A stretch of 64,000 nucleotides of DNA from Stentor coeruleus. Its lineage: Eukaryota; Ciliophora; Heterotrichea; Heterotrichida; Stentoridae. This document shows, piece by piece, positions 33,932 to 44,171 of the stretch (its first letter is position 1; each line of letters begins with the position of its first letter). Position numbers and translations under genes: made by a program. The notes below the pieces were generated by a model. It did not search any database, had not been told where the DNA came from, and saw only the letters and a list, made by a program, of their open reading frames with translations. The stretch spans positions 1 to 64,000 of the forward strand of contig MPUH01000200.1 of assembly GCA_001970955.1 (NCBI GenBank), written 5' to 3'.

Positions 33932-34792
33932 CTAACTAGAACTAGACTTCTTATCAATATCATCAAAAATTGAAAACGCCTTCTTAACCATTTGTCCCAC
34001 ATCATTAGGTGCTGATGGAATGACCATCACATTTTCCTTTTTGGCCAAACCTGAATACGCTTCCATAAACTTCTCTGCAATCCTAAGCCTTACAGCTTGA
34101 AGCCCAGCATCTCCAACTAGACTTTTATTTAATAATTTTATACTTTCAGCACTAGCATCAGCTTTTATCTGTATTGCCTTAGCTTCTCCTTCAGCAATAA
34201 GTATCGAAGCTTGTCTAAATCCTTCAGCCACATTAATCTCAGCCTGTCTTTTCCCTTCAGTATTCAAAATCTCAGCTCTTTTCTGTCTTTCAGTCTCAGC
34301 CTGTCTCTCCATAGCTTTTCTCAAAGTATTTGGAATTGTTATATCTTTAATCTCATATCTCATACAATTTATACCCCAATCAGCTGAAGCTTCATTAATT
34401 GCTGTAACAATAGCATGATTTATTTCTTCACGTCCTCTAAAAGTATCATCAAGTTTCAATTTACCAAGTTCTGAACGCATTGTTGTCTGGGCTAATTGTT
34501 GCATTGCTTCAATAGGGTTCCCAATACCATAAGAAGCTTTTTGTGCATCAATAATTTTCAAATAAAGAACTCCATCTAAAGTAATCTCTACATTATCTTT
34601 TGTTATAGCTGCTTGACTACTTATTTGATAAACTTCTTCTTTTAATGAATGAATATAAGCTACACGATCGATATATGGTAAGAGAATATAAAAACCTGGA
34701 GAGAGCTGTTTTAAGAATTTACCAAATCTTTCGATTATCACAGCTTGACGCTCTTTGACTCTTATTAGTTTAGGGAACATAGATCTCATCAT
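33932..34792 (-). CDS. STOML2: Stomatin-like protein 2 (SPFH family)
   Basis: 286 aa. It starts with a basic segment (MMRSMFPKLIRVKERQAVII) that could act as a mitochondrial presequence. The SPFH core follows: RFGKFLKQLSPGFYILLPYIDR, SSQAAITKDNVEITLDGVLYL, QTTMRSELGKLKLDD, REEINHAIV, WGINCMRYEIKDITIP and LRKAMERQAETERQKRAEIL, then a coiled alanine/glutamate-rich arm typical of SLP-2. SLP-2 binds cardiolipin and prohibitins on the mitochondrial inner membrane and organises respiratory complexes. There is no N-terminal membrane hairpin, which separates it from erythrocyte-type stomatins. The usual long C-terminal extension is reduced to about 15 residues ending in serines. Confidence 0.93.
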   Translation of the reverse strand: MMRSMFPKLIRVKERQAVIIERFGKFLKQLSPGFYILLPYIDRVAYIHSLKEEVYQISSQAAITKDNVEITLDGVLYLKIIDAQKASYGIGNPIEAMQQLAQTTMRSELGKLKLDDTFRGREEINHAIVTAINEASADWGINCMRYEIKDITIPNTLRKAMERQAETERQKRAEILNTEGKRQAEINVAEGFRQASILIAEGEAKAIQIKADASAESIKLLNKSLVGDAGLQAVRLRIAEKFMEAYSGLAKKENVMVIPSAPNDVGQMVKKAFSIFDDIDKKSSSS

Positions 34793-35203
34793 TTTTGTAT
34801 TATAAGAATTATTGGTAATATTTTAATTTCATGAATGGGGATTTCATTTTTTGATTTTCTAAATTGAAAGATGTGTTAGGATGATATTTATAGGAATTTT
34901 TTATTTTAGGATTTTTATAGTGAAAATTTTTAGTTTGGATTGATAAGGGTTTATATGCTGTTATTTTTTTAATATTTTTATAAGCTTTATGATATACTTA
35001 TATAAAAAAAAATCTAAGAAAATTTTGTGGTTGATTCAAAATTATAATTTTCTATATCAAATTATTATAAAAAACAAGAATCTTTACATAACTTTATCTT
35101 GTAATACTTATAATAATCCAATATCTCCTTTCATTTTATCCATAATCTCAATTTAGTATCTTATATTTTATAAACTAAACCAAAACACACAAATGCCATA
35201 AAT
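34793..35203. other. Divergent intergenic region
   Basis: A clear skew switch: G/T-rich to about 34,990 (5' flank of the minus gene) and A/C-rich from about 35,060 (5' flank of the plus gene). Confidence 0.6.
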
Positions 35204-36742
35204 ATGGATTCCCAAAGCCAAAACCCCAAGCCTGGCCTAGAAACAATTAGCTTTGACTGGATAAATAAAACTGATAGCATTGAAGACCTAAAATCAGCCC
35301 TTGAAGTTTTATCCTTAAACCAATATGATAATAATGAACTAAGACAAATTCTAAAAACAAAAATATTAAAACTAGACATTGACATGTAAAAACCACATAG
35401 AAAAAGTGCGAAAAGTTCTTTTACTGCAGAAGAGCTGCAAAGTTTAGAAAGTGAAATCGAAGATTTAAGCAAAAAATCCATACATGACGAAGAACAAAAA
35501 GAAAAAATCCTTCAATCTGACCAACAAAAGCAAATCGGCAATGATTTTATAAGAAATAAAAACTATACACAAGCTTTAGAAAGTTATAATAATGCTATTA
35601 ATATAAACCCTCAAAATTCCCAAGCTTATTTTAATAGAGCACTAGTTCATTTGAAGATAAAATTATATACAAAAGCTGCTGAAGATTGTGATAAAGCTAT
35701 TGAAATAAATAAAAACTATGTTAAAGCTTATATTCGTAGAGCTAAAGCTTATAAAGAATTAAAATATTATCATAAATCTATAGAAGATTTAGAAAAAGCA
35801 TTGAGTATTGAGCCTGGAAATGAAGAAATTTGTAGAGAAATAAATAAAATTAACCTAGAAATTGAAGAAAATGAAGGTATTAGATTGGATTTTGAAGTTG
35901 GGGAGGAAAGAGCGAATGAGATGATTTTAGAAAATCAAAATATGGTTGAGTTTTTGAAGACTATTGAGATGATTAAGAAAACTGGGAATGAGTTTTTTAA
36001 AAAAGAGGAGTTTGATCAGGCTATTGTGGAGTTTAATAAAGGGATTATGTTGGTGGAAAAATCTTATGATGAAGTGAAACTTATTTTGAATACTAATTTG
36101 CTAGCTTTGACTATTGCTTTGTATAACAATAGGGCACTTTCGTATAGCAAACTTGATTGTAATAATGAGGCAATCCAAGATAGTCTACGCGTTCTTAAAC
36201 TTGATAATAATAATGCTAAAGCTCTTTATAGAACTGCTCATTGTGAAGCTTGTCGTAACTGTTTTAAAGAAGCTTCTAAGTATATGAAAAGGCTTATTGA
36301 AATTGACCCAAACAATGAAATCGCAAAAAAAGACCTTCAAGATTACAAAAAGAAAATCCTTGAAGAAAAAAATGCTGAGGAAAGAAAAATCATCAGTAAA
36401 AGTCCTAGACTAGCCCCAGAAGATGATAGTTCAAGCTTAAACAATTCAGGGAATTTCAACTTCGAACGAAAAGTAAGTTTCAAAGATTCAAGCAATGAAA
36501 TTGAAAGAAGGCCATCAATAAAAAAAGAAAGTTTCAAAAAACTTGAAGCCAAATTCCCAAAAGGTTCAATAGACCTCAGTGAAGAAGAAAACAGTGATAA
36601 CGAAAATCCTGAAGATCCTAAAAACAATGATAATTTTGATAAAAAAGAAGATATAAAAATCGAAATCATAGAAAGTCCAAAAATAAAAGGTAATCTAAAA
36701 GAGCAAACTGAAGATATAAAATCCCCCTCAGATAGTTGCTAA
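35204..36742 (+). CDS. TPR-repeat co-chaperone-like protein
   Basis: 507 aa after removal of a 15-nt intron (35386-35400). The N-terminal 100 residues are helical and acidic and include LSLNQYDNNELRQIL. Two TPR blocks follow. One begins with QIGNDFIRNKNYTQALESYN, then AYFNRALVHLKIKLYTKAAED and AYIRRAKAYKELKYYHKSIED. The second begins with GNEFFKKEEFDQAIVEFNKG and continues ALYNNRALSYSKLDCNNEAIQD and ALYRTAHCEACRNCFKEASK. The C-terminal 120 residues are disordered, acidic and serine-rich. Two three-TPR blocks resemble SPAG1/TTC/RPAP3-type Hsp90 co-chaperones, some of which assemble axonemal dyneins; the match is architectural only. Confidence 0.82.
35386..35400 (+). other. 15-nt intron in the TPR gene
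   Basis: GTAAAAACCACATAG, phase 2. Unspliced it gives an immediate TAA. Spliced it joins the short first frame to the long open frame that leads into the first TPR. Confidence 0.92.
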
Positions 36743-36837
36743 TAAAATCACATTCTTTCTAATTTTATTTAGATAACTTAAAAAAAATCTTCACTCAATA
36801 CTCATAAAATCTATTCTCTAAACCAAATTATTATTAT

Positions 36838-37995
36838 CTAGCCTCCTCTACTTATATACAACACAAAAGTATCCCCAACAAAAAGTTCAACCGGTTTATG
36901 TCTATCATAAACCAATCCCATTCTTTTTACTTCTTGTGTAATTTCCATATCCTTCTCTAAAACCTCTATCATAATCCCAATCCTATTAACACTATCAGGA
37001 ACTATCCCAACCCTTTCAGCTTTATATGTATTTCTAGATACAGTTACATCAACACCAGCAAATTCACTACTTACAAGCTTTAAAAATGGATAAAAAAAAT
37101 CATAATCATAAACCTGTGAAGGTTTTAAATAATATTTAGCATCATACCATTCAGTTTGACTCAATTCTAACTCACAATGTCTTGATACATTATATAAATA
37201 AAGTTTTTTTGTTATCCCATCTGAATCATCTTGAGGACCTCTAGGGAATTTTGGTGAAAGTTGTAAGTTATTTATAATTTCTTTTGTATCTTGAATAATT
37301 GGAGTTTGCCATTGTATTGAGTCTAAGTTAATATTTCCTGATAAATTATACCAGTTTATAGCAAGTTCTATATTAGTTTTTGTGTTTACTAATGGGATTT
37401 GTTGAGTAAATGCTTTTTTTCCATCTTCACCATGGAATTTGCATTCATCACGATGGGCCCAAATGATTCTTTTATTATTCCCTTGACAATCTAGTTTATA
37501 TTCTGCTTTTTGATAATAAGTGTAATGAGAATGTCTATAATTATAGCGAATTTTTAAGGTTTTACCATTGAGGTATGGGAGGACTTCAGCGACAATGACT
37601 CGGTCAATACGAATTCCTTTTATATTGCTTACGGTCATTTGAGTAAAATCAGTATAGCTTTTTTTGAAGCATAAAAGGTTTGAATGAACTATAGCGAATT
37701 GAGTTTCTATTGAGTTAAAAGCTGAGTCTATAAGTTCGTAAATTTTAACATGCCATTTTGCACTGACAGAAAGAAGAGTTGGGAGATCGGGTGTGAGGAA
37801 TTCTAGGATTAGGAAAAAAATGTCTCCTGGTATTTGGTCGATTATTGATGTTTTGTTAGAGGTACTTATTACTCGTTTGACCATGCTTGAGAAAAGCTTA
37901 TGGCGTCGTGATCTTTGTTCTTGTAGATGCTCAGATCGATGCTCACGGGCTATTATAACTTCTGGGTCAGTTGGTTTAGAGTTTACTATACCCAT
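36838..37995 (-). CDS. F-box-like protein with myristoylation motif
   Basis: 385 aa. MGIVNSK at the start is a good N-myristoylation site. Residues about 55-95 (IDQIPGDIFFLILEFLTPDL, then LSVSAKWHVKIYEL) match an F-box, which would dock to Skp1 in an SCF ubiquitin ligase. The remaining 290 residues are strand-rich with many aromatic residues (RYNYRHSHYTYYQKAEYKL, IELAINWYNLSGNINLDSIQW), consistent with a beta-sandwich substrate domain. I know of no named family for this arrangement; it could be ciliate-specific. It converges with the TPR gene, only 95 nt between stops. Confidence 0.7.
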   Translation of the reverse strand: MGIVNSKPTDPEVIIAREHRSEHLQEQRSRRHKLFSSMVKRVISTSNKTSIIDQIPGDIFFLILEFLTPDLPTLLSVSAKWHVKIYELIDSAFNSIETQFAIVHSNLLCFKKSYTDFTQMTVSNIKGIRIDRVIVAEVLPYLNGKTLKIRYNYRHSHYTYYQKAEYKLDCQGNNKRIIWAHRDECKFHGEDGKKAFTQQIPLVNTKTNIELAINWYNLSGNINLDSIQWQTPIIQDTKEIINNLQLSPKFPRGPQDDSDGITKKLYLYNVSRHCELELSQTEWYDAKYYLKPSQVYDYDFFYPFLKLVSSEFAGVDVTVSRNTYKAERVGIVPDSVNRIGIMIEVLEKDMEITQEVKRMGLVYDRHKPVELFVGDTFVLYISRGG

Positions 37996-38720
37996 TTTTT
38001 TATGTTTATATTATGAATTTTCATTTGTGTGATGTGTGGAAATGGAACTTGTAGATTTTTGTGGAAAATTATTTTTATGGATATTTGGATTTGTATTTTT
38101 GTTTTTGAAGATGATTTGTTTAGTTATTTGGATTTTTTTTAGTTTAAATTTATTTGATATTGCTTGAAAAGTATTGGTATTAAAAAGTTTACTATTTAAA
38201 CTTGCTTGTGGGTTTTTGTGTATTACAGGCATTGATTTTGGCTAATAAACGAATATTATAAGAACTTCAAATATGCCTAAAGCAAGCTGGATTCTTCAAG
38301 AAAAATAAGGTGAGGACAAGATTTGTTTCCATTATTTTGACGCTAAAGAAAAGAAACAGTAAAGACCTCCTCAGCCAAATAAAGAGTTATATAACCAACG
38401 ACAAAGAGTGATTTTATATATACCTAAAGAAATAGATCGAAGGCATAATAAACTTCGATCAAGCACGGTTTAAACCATGCGCTACCCAAATACTAATTAT
38501 AAACAACCTTTTTTTTTTTTGGTTAACAATTTATAAATAATTTTTGGCTCTGAAAATATTCTCAAGAATATCAAGTAATTTATTATATTTGCTTAACATA
38601 AATTAATATTAGATTTAGTGTATTTGCTAATAATTAAATAATTACTCAATATAAAAACTTTATTGAAATCGATATTCAATATTTATCCATTCTAAGCCAT
38701 AATATATTCTTAAATAGTTT
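37996..38720. other. Intergenic with dispersed-repeat copy 2
   Basis: 38,000-38,230 is the G/T-rich 5' flank of the F-box-like gene. 38,250-38,491 is the second dispersed-repeat copy. The rest is AT-rich 3' flank of the large coiled-coil gene. Confidence 0.6.
38250..38491 (+). mobile_element. Dispersed repeat, copy 2, 5'-truncated and decayed
   Basis: Matches the 3' part of the element at 20,370-20,931, from TATAAGAACTTCAAA through GACGCTAAAGAAAAGAAACA to TCGATC and GGTTTAAA near the end, with many substitutions and small indels. The 3' ends of the two copies nearly coincide while the 5' ends differ, which would fit 5' truncation. No clean target-site duplication is seen and the frame that is open in copy 1 is broken here. 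Older than copy 1, by its divergence. Confidence 0.65.
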
Positions 38721-41700
38721 TTAATCAGAAAGCGAATTGCTATCACTTGAATCATATATTGGCTCAAATGAAGAATTAACGCTTTCAGGATTTTCAAAGA
38801 CCTCAATGCTTTTGTTTTTTGAGCTCGAATCTTTTTTATTTCTTTTATCATCAGACTTTATAGAAACTACACTTTTTTTATCATCAGACTTTTTAGAAAC
38901 TATACTTTTTTTATCATCAGAATCTTTAGAAGCCACACTTTTTTTGTCATAAGACTTTTTAGAAGTCACACTTTTTTCATCATCAGATTCTTTAGAAACT
39001 TTATTTTTTTTATGATTAGACCCTTTAGAAACTTTATTTTTTTTATCATCAGACGCATATGATTAGACCCTTTAGAAACTTTATTTTTTTTATCATCAGA
39101 CGCTTTAGAAACTTCACTTTTTTTATCATCAGACCTTTTAGAAACTTCACTTTTTTTATCATCAGATCGTTTAGAGTCTACACTTTTTTTATCATCAAGC
39201 CTTTTAGAATCTACCTCTTTTTTATGTTTTTTATCTGAATCAATGCTAGAATTATTTTTATCAACAATTTTATGATTTTTTTCTAGTTTATTTCTGTCTT
39301 CAGAAACTTGTGGCGAAAAACTCACAGAAGATGTTTTTTCTATTGCCATAGAATCATGGCCTTTATGCTTATGCTTATGATTTGGTATTTTACTTTCCTC
39401 AGAAGAAGACTCGCTAATTTTTTTTGAGCTTCTTCTTTCATAATCACTCGACTCACTATAACTTACTGATTTTTCTTTTTTATCAGATTTTTCTTGAGAT
39501 TTTTTAATTTCTTCTTTAAATTTCGGGGTTCCAAAATCTTTTTTATAAACTTTTTTTTCTTCTTTAATATTGGGTGTTGTTTTTTTCTCTTGATTTCCTC
39601 CATGAATTTTGAAATTCAGTACTTGCGGGTTGAGTTTTTGTGAATCTAAAACTACAGCCTCAAGCTTTTTTGATGACCTTTTTTTTGAGGACTGTTTTGA
39701 AACTATGGATTCGTTTGATTGAGAGTTTTTCCTACTGCTGTTTGGAGGACTTGAAGATAATTGTGATTTAGATACAGATTTTGATCCAGAACCAGATTCA
39801 GAGCCAGATTCAGGGTCAGATTCAGATTCAGAGCCAGATTCAGAGTCAGATTCAGAGCCAGATTCAGGGTCAGATTTAGAACCAGATTCAGAGTCATATT
39901 CAGAATCATATTCAGAGCCTGATTCTGGGTTAGACTCTGATTTTGAATTGGATTTATGTGAACTATGATGTGATTTTTCTGATGAGGTTTCGCTTTTATA
40001 ATCTTTTTTTGCACTTGGATGTTTTATAATGTTTTTTTCTATGCTAATTTTTTCTTCAACTTTTGTTGTTGGAGCTTTTTTTGTATCTACACCTGTTTGT
40101 TTTTTATCTATTGGAGTGTATATAGTCTTAACTTCAGGAGTATTTATACGTTTATCTTTAGGAGTATCCATAGGTTTATCTTCAGATTTTCTAAGTTTTT
40201 TACTTGAATCTGAATCATTTTTTTTAGAACTAATGCTTTTTTCTAGTTTCAGATCTTTTGTTTTATTTTCATCTACAGATTTTCTATTTTTACTATCAGA
40301 ATCAGAAGCTGATTTATCAGAATTCTTGTTTTTCCCAAATACGAAATCTGAAATTTTTGATAATGGATTTTTATTGCCACCAGATTTTTTTTTTTTTATT
40401 TTCTCCTCATCTTTATTTATTTTTTTCTTTTTAGTCTTTGATGAAGATGATGATGAACTACTTGAGCTTTTATTTTTAATCACAGGCAATCCAGCTTTTT
40501 TTAAAGCTTTTTTCATATCCTTATACGGGATAACATATTCTGATTTTTCTTTCTTATCAAAATATTTAAAAAAAAACAAGGTTAAAGGTTCATCAATATA
40601 AACATCCAATTTCTTCATACTTTCAATAAATCCTTTATTCCAAATCATTGAGTCTTTTACATCAAAAGCTTTTTTCAAATGCAGTTCTCGTAAATACAAA
40701 GAATGGCCAATTTTTTTAATATAACTTTTAGCAATAATCTTGATATAATCTTTAAAATTTTTCTCTAAATAATTCAAAAGTATGTGAAAAATCTTTGTAT
40801 ACGACACAACCCCAAAAGTGAAATCATTATCATAAAAAAACCTTTTGATATAATACTTCAACCCATTGTTTATATCAATTCCTATAATCCTAAAAGCTAT
40901 AAAAAGTTCATTTTCTCTTATAATCTCATTCTTATTTTTATCAAAAATCTCACATGTTTTATATAATTCCGAATAACCAACTGAGAGCATTTTCGCTAAT
41001 TGTTTATCAAAATCATCCTTATCTTTTTTCTCTAACAAACTCCATTCTGGGGTCATTTTCCTAACATTTTCTACAAACTCATAAGGTGTAATAAAATTCC
41101 CATTAACAAAATACATAATAAGTTTCTTTATAAAATGGGGTTTTTTTTCAAAAAACTTTAACTTCATGTTTTTTATAAATATGCATATTTGATCAATACT
41201 TAATGGTGTATATGTATTAGTAAACCCTTTACCAAAAATCCCTTCATGAATTTCTTGTTTCTTAATTTTTTTCTCTTGTAAATCAAGGACAAACTTCTGA
41301 ACATACTCAGGGTAATACTCTTCCATATCGGGGTATATAATAAATTTATTCTGACTATAAATTTTCATATCATATTTCCTTCTTGGTTCAATACTTTTGA
41401 TTTGATCTTGTAAGTTTTCTATGATTTTTTTATATTCGTCTATATCTTTGTCAAGTTTTTCATTTGTGTCTTTTAATTTCCTGATGTTTTCTTCATGATT
41501 TTTCTCGCTATGCTTTAAAATTTCGAGGATTTTGTGTAGTTCAGCATTTTCTCTTTTGAGCTTATCGTTTTTGTCTTTGTATTTTCTGATATTCCCTTCA
41601 AGTTCTCTGTTGCTATTTTGTAAAATTTCAATTGTTTTGTTTAGTTCTAATATTCTTTCTTTGTTTAGATCATCTTTTCCTCTAAGTTTTTTTTTGTAGT

Positions 41701-42538
41701 CTTCTATTGTATTAGCATTTTTTTTCTGTATTTCTTCTATATTTCTATTTAGGTCTTGTATTTGAAATTTATACTTTTCATCTTGATCTTTTAGTTTACG
41801 TTTATAATCTTCTATTATATTTAAGCTATCTTGTAATTTTTCTGTTAGTCTATGAATACTTTCTGTAAGTTCTCGTTTGGTTTTCTCATCTTTTTTAATG
41901 ATTTCAATTAGCTCTGCATTTTTTTCTATGTATTTCTGTGCTTTGGCTAATTCATGTGTTAAGTCTTTTTCTCTATCTTTCAGTTGTTTTATGATGTTTT
42001 CAAGCTCGTCTTTTTCTTTTTTTAAAAGGTTTTTGTCTTCACAGTAAACAGTTATTTGGTTTTCTAAACCTTTTATTAGTTCTTCGCTATCAGCAAGTTT
42101 TTTCCTTAGGATTGTATTTTTGGCACATCTGTAGATTTTTTCGTACATGTAAATTTTCTGTTTTGCTTCTTCAAGTTCGAGTTCTGTCCTTCTGAGCATT
42201 TGTTTAAGTTTTGCTAGTATATGGATGTTTTCATATCCAGGTTTTTCAACACCCAAAGTGAGTTCCTGAATCAAATCATATTGTTTATCTAACTCACCAT
42301 ATGACCTTTGCAATTTAGTCATGAGCTTCGTATTTTCTTCTCTATACGAGTTCGCAAGTAGTTTTAAACTCGTGTTATCTTTAGCAAGAGTTTCTTTATC
42401 TGGAATGAGTATTTTTTTACGAAATCCTCCTGGTAAAATATCAGAAATAGAACTCCTGTCGCTTGCTGTATCATTTTTAAGTCTTTTTGGACTTGGTTTT
42501 CTTGATGAGATTTCTTTCGGCATACGGCTTAAAGACAT
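38721..42538 (-). CDS. Giant coiled-coil, EF-hand and acidic-repeat protein
   Basis: About 1,256 aa if the 47-base duplication at 39,012-39,103 is counted once; otherwise the frame is lost about 85 residues before the true end. Residues 40-390 form an almost unbroken coiled coil. Residues 430-690 are globular with at least one EF-hand-like loop (FDKNKNEIIRENEL) and two related helical segments. The rest is disordered and very repetitive: lysine-rich with an eight-serine run, a Ser/Glu/Asp/Gly/Pro block (units such as ESGSESDS) at about 915-975, and about a dozen KSDDKKS-type repeats ending SNSLSD. There is no membrane segment. A calcium-responsive cytoskeletal protein, perhaps cortical or centrin-fibre associated, is plausible but not shown. 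Confidence 0.78.
39012..39103. repeat. Unmarked duplication that breaks a reading frame
   Basis: 45 bases (39012-39056) recur at 39059-39103 with two extra bases (AT) between and no N. The net 47 bases shift the frame. The surrounding KSDDKK repeats make mis-assembly easy. Confidence 0.85.
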
Positions 42539-42562
42539 ATTTTTCCTAATTACCCTATAATA

Positions 42563-43660
42563 TTATTTCTTAGCTTTTAGCCTACTTGAAATAAACATAC
42601 CTATAGCGAAATAGTCTAAAGAAACATGACTAGGTTTTTGAGAAGAATGTCCAAGAGGGCTTTCATAGCGTATTTTATCAAAGTCTTTATTCGCTAAGAA
42701 ATTGCTAAAAGCTGCAGGTTTTGCGTATCGGGATTTGGGTGAGTTCCTTGGTGAACCGATAACTGAGTTGTTTTTAGATGGAGGAACACTTAGGAAATGC
42801 TGACTTCTTCTTGATTTAGCTGTTACTGGAGGAGGGGGAGGGCTTAACCAAGCTATAAGAAGTTCTTTTCCATCTAGAGAATACAGCTTATTAATCTGCT
42901 CAGTCACTTGAAGTAAAGATTTTTCATTGACATTAATCAAATGTTCATACTTATCAATATACATCTGATGAAAAGTAACCAAATTATAAAGCCACTGGCC
43001 AACAACTTTAACTTCCCCATTGCTAATTCCTTCAGGTCCTTCCAAGTCATACCATCTACAATGTACTTGTTGATCTTCAAAAGTTTCTAAATCCAATATA
43101 AAGCTTCCAATAAACTCAGGATGTCTCTCATCATCCCATACCTCAACCTCAATTAAATGATTTTTATTAGAAACCGGTATAACTAACCTTGAACTCCAAA
43201 CAGGATCAGCAGTATCAGATATCATAGGGCTTTGAAATATAACTTTTTCATCACATTTGACTGAAAAAAAAGGGTCAGCAGTATTATTTGTATTCATAGC
43301 TGGGAGTTCTCTAGCTTCTTCTATAATCAAACTAAGCTTACTATCTTTCATTATTTTTTCAGTCAAAGATGATGTAGCAACTTCTTCATCATACTTAGCT
43401 AAATGCATACGTTTTTTTACTTTATATTGATTGATTTGGTATTTAAGATATTCTTCTTGATCTTGAAGTCTTGTTATTTCTCCTTGAAAACCATCTAGAA
43501 AATCAGAGAAATATACTGAGGATGGTAGCATGTCAGTGTTAACTTCATAACCAAGGTATTTTTTTAGAGCTCTGGTTGTAAAGCAACTCCCACCAGCTGA
43601 GATCTCAGCGTGGATTTTTTCTAATTGTTTTACCCTTCCACGACTTGTCATATTTACCAA
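42563..43660 (-). CDS. C2-domain protein, 365 aa
   Basis: The N-terminal 100 residues are helical (EKIHAEISAGG, then LQDQEEYLKYQINQYKVKKR). A C2 domain spans about 108-230: KLSLIIEEARELPAMNTNNT, ADPFFSVKCD, DPVWSSRLVIPV, IEVEVWDDERHPEFIGSF and WYDLEG. It keeps Asp residues in loops 1 and 3 (ADPF, WDDE), so calcium-dependent membrane binding is likely. The C-terminal third holds a short coiled coil, a PPPPP run and a basic serine-rich tail ending FISSRLKAKK. Only 24 nt separate its TAA from the ATG of the giant coiled-coil gene downstream, and that ATG is in the same frame. Confidence 0.85.
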   Translation of the reverse strand: MVNMTSRGRVKQLEKIHAEISAGGSCFTTRALKKYLGYEVNTDMLPSSVYFSDFLDGFQGEITRLQDQEEYLKYQINQYKVKKRMHLAKYDEEVATSSLTEKIMKDSKLSLIIEEARELPAMNTNNTADPFFSVKCDEKVIFQSPMISDTADPVWSSRLVIPVSNKNHLIEVEVWDDERHPEFIGSFILDLETFEDQQVHCRWYDLEGPEGISNGEVKVVGQWLYNLVTFHQMYIDKYEHLINVNEKSLLQVTEQINKLYSLDGKELLIAWLSPPPPPVTAKSRRSQHFLSVPPSKNNSVIGSPRNSPKSRYAKPAAFSNFLANKDFDKIRYESPLGHSSQKPSHVSLDYFAIGMFISSRLKAKK

Positions 43661-44171
43661 TAGTTTAGGGAAAAAAATTTAAATTGTTTTTTAGATAAAA
43701 CTTAGGATTTGAGGGAAAAAGTATTGGAATAGGTTTAAAAAAAGGTTTTGAGGCTTTATATCTAGGATTGTTGGGATTAAAGGGTTTTGTGTTTGGATGA
43801 GGATTTAGGATTTTTGATAAGGTATGCTGATTTTAGAGATATTGTGGGGTATTTTGTGATTTTTTATGATTTTTTATGATTTTTAAATCTGGTAGTATGT
43901 GCAAATATATTTCGAGTAACCTAAGATTAAATTTTCTTCTAATTATATTTAAAATTTAAAATATATCAACAACTAATAGAATTGGTAAATAATATTGCAG
44001 TTTAATCACAACCATCTTCGAATTTCACTTGTAAAAATAGTAAAAGAAACTGATGTTTTTAAGAAAAATGATCATTAAAAACTAACAAATCAAATATAAT
44101 ATACAATTTCTGCTAATTTTAATTATGAGTTTAGTATGAAAAAATGTTTAATCATAATAAAGTTTAAAATT
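43661..44171. other. Divergent intergenic region
   Basis: G/T-rich from 43,700 to about 43,900, then A/C-rich from about 43,960. There is a skew switch but no recognised motif. Confidence 0.55.

Noticed and set aside
39780-39950. Regularly spaced repeats that could suggest a CRISPR array
   Set aside because: They are codon-level Ser/Glu/Asp/Pro repeats within an open frame, with no unique spacers.
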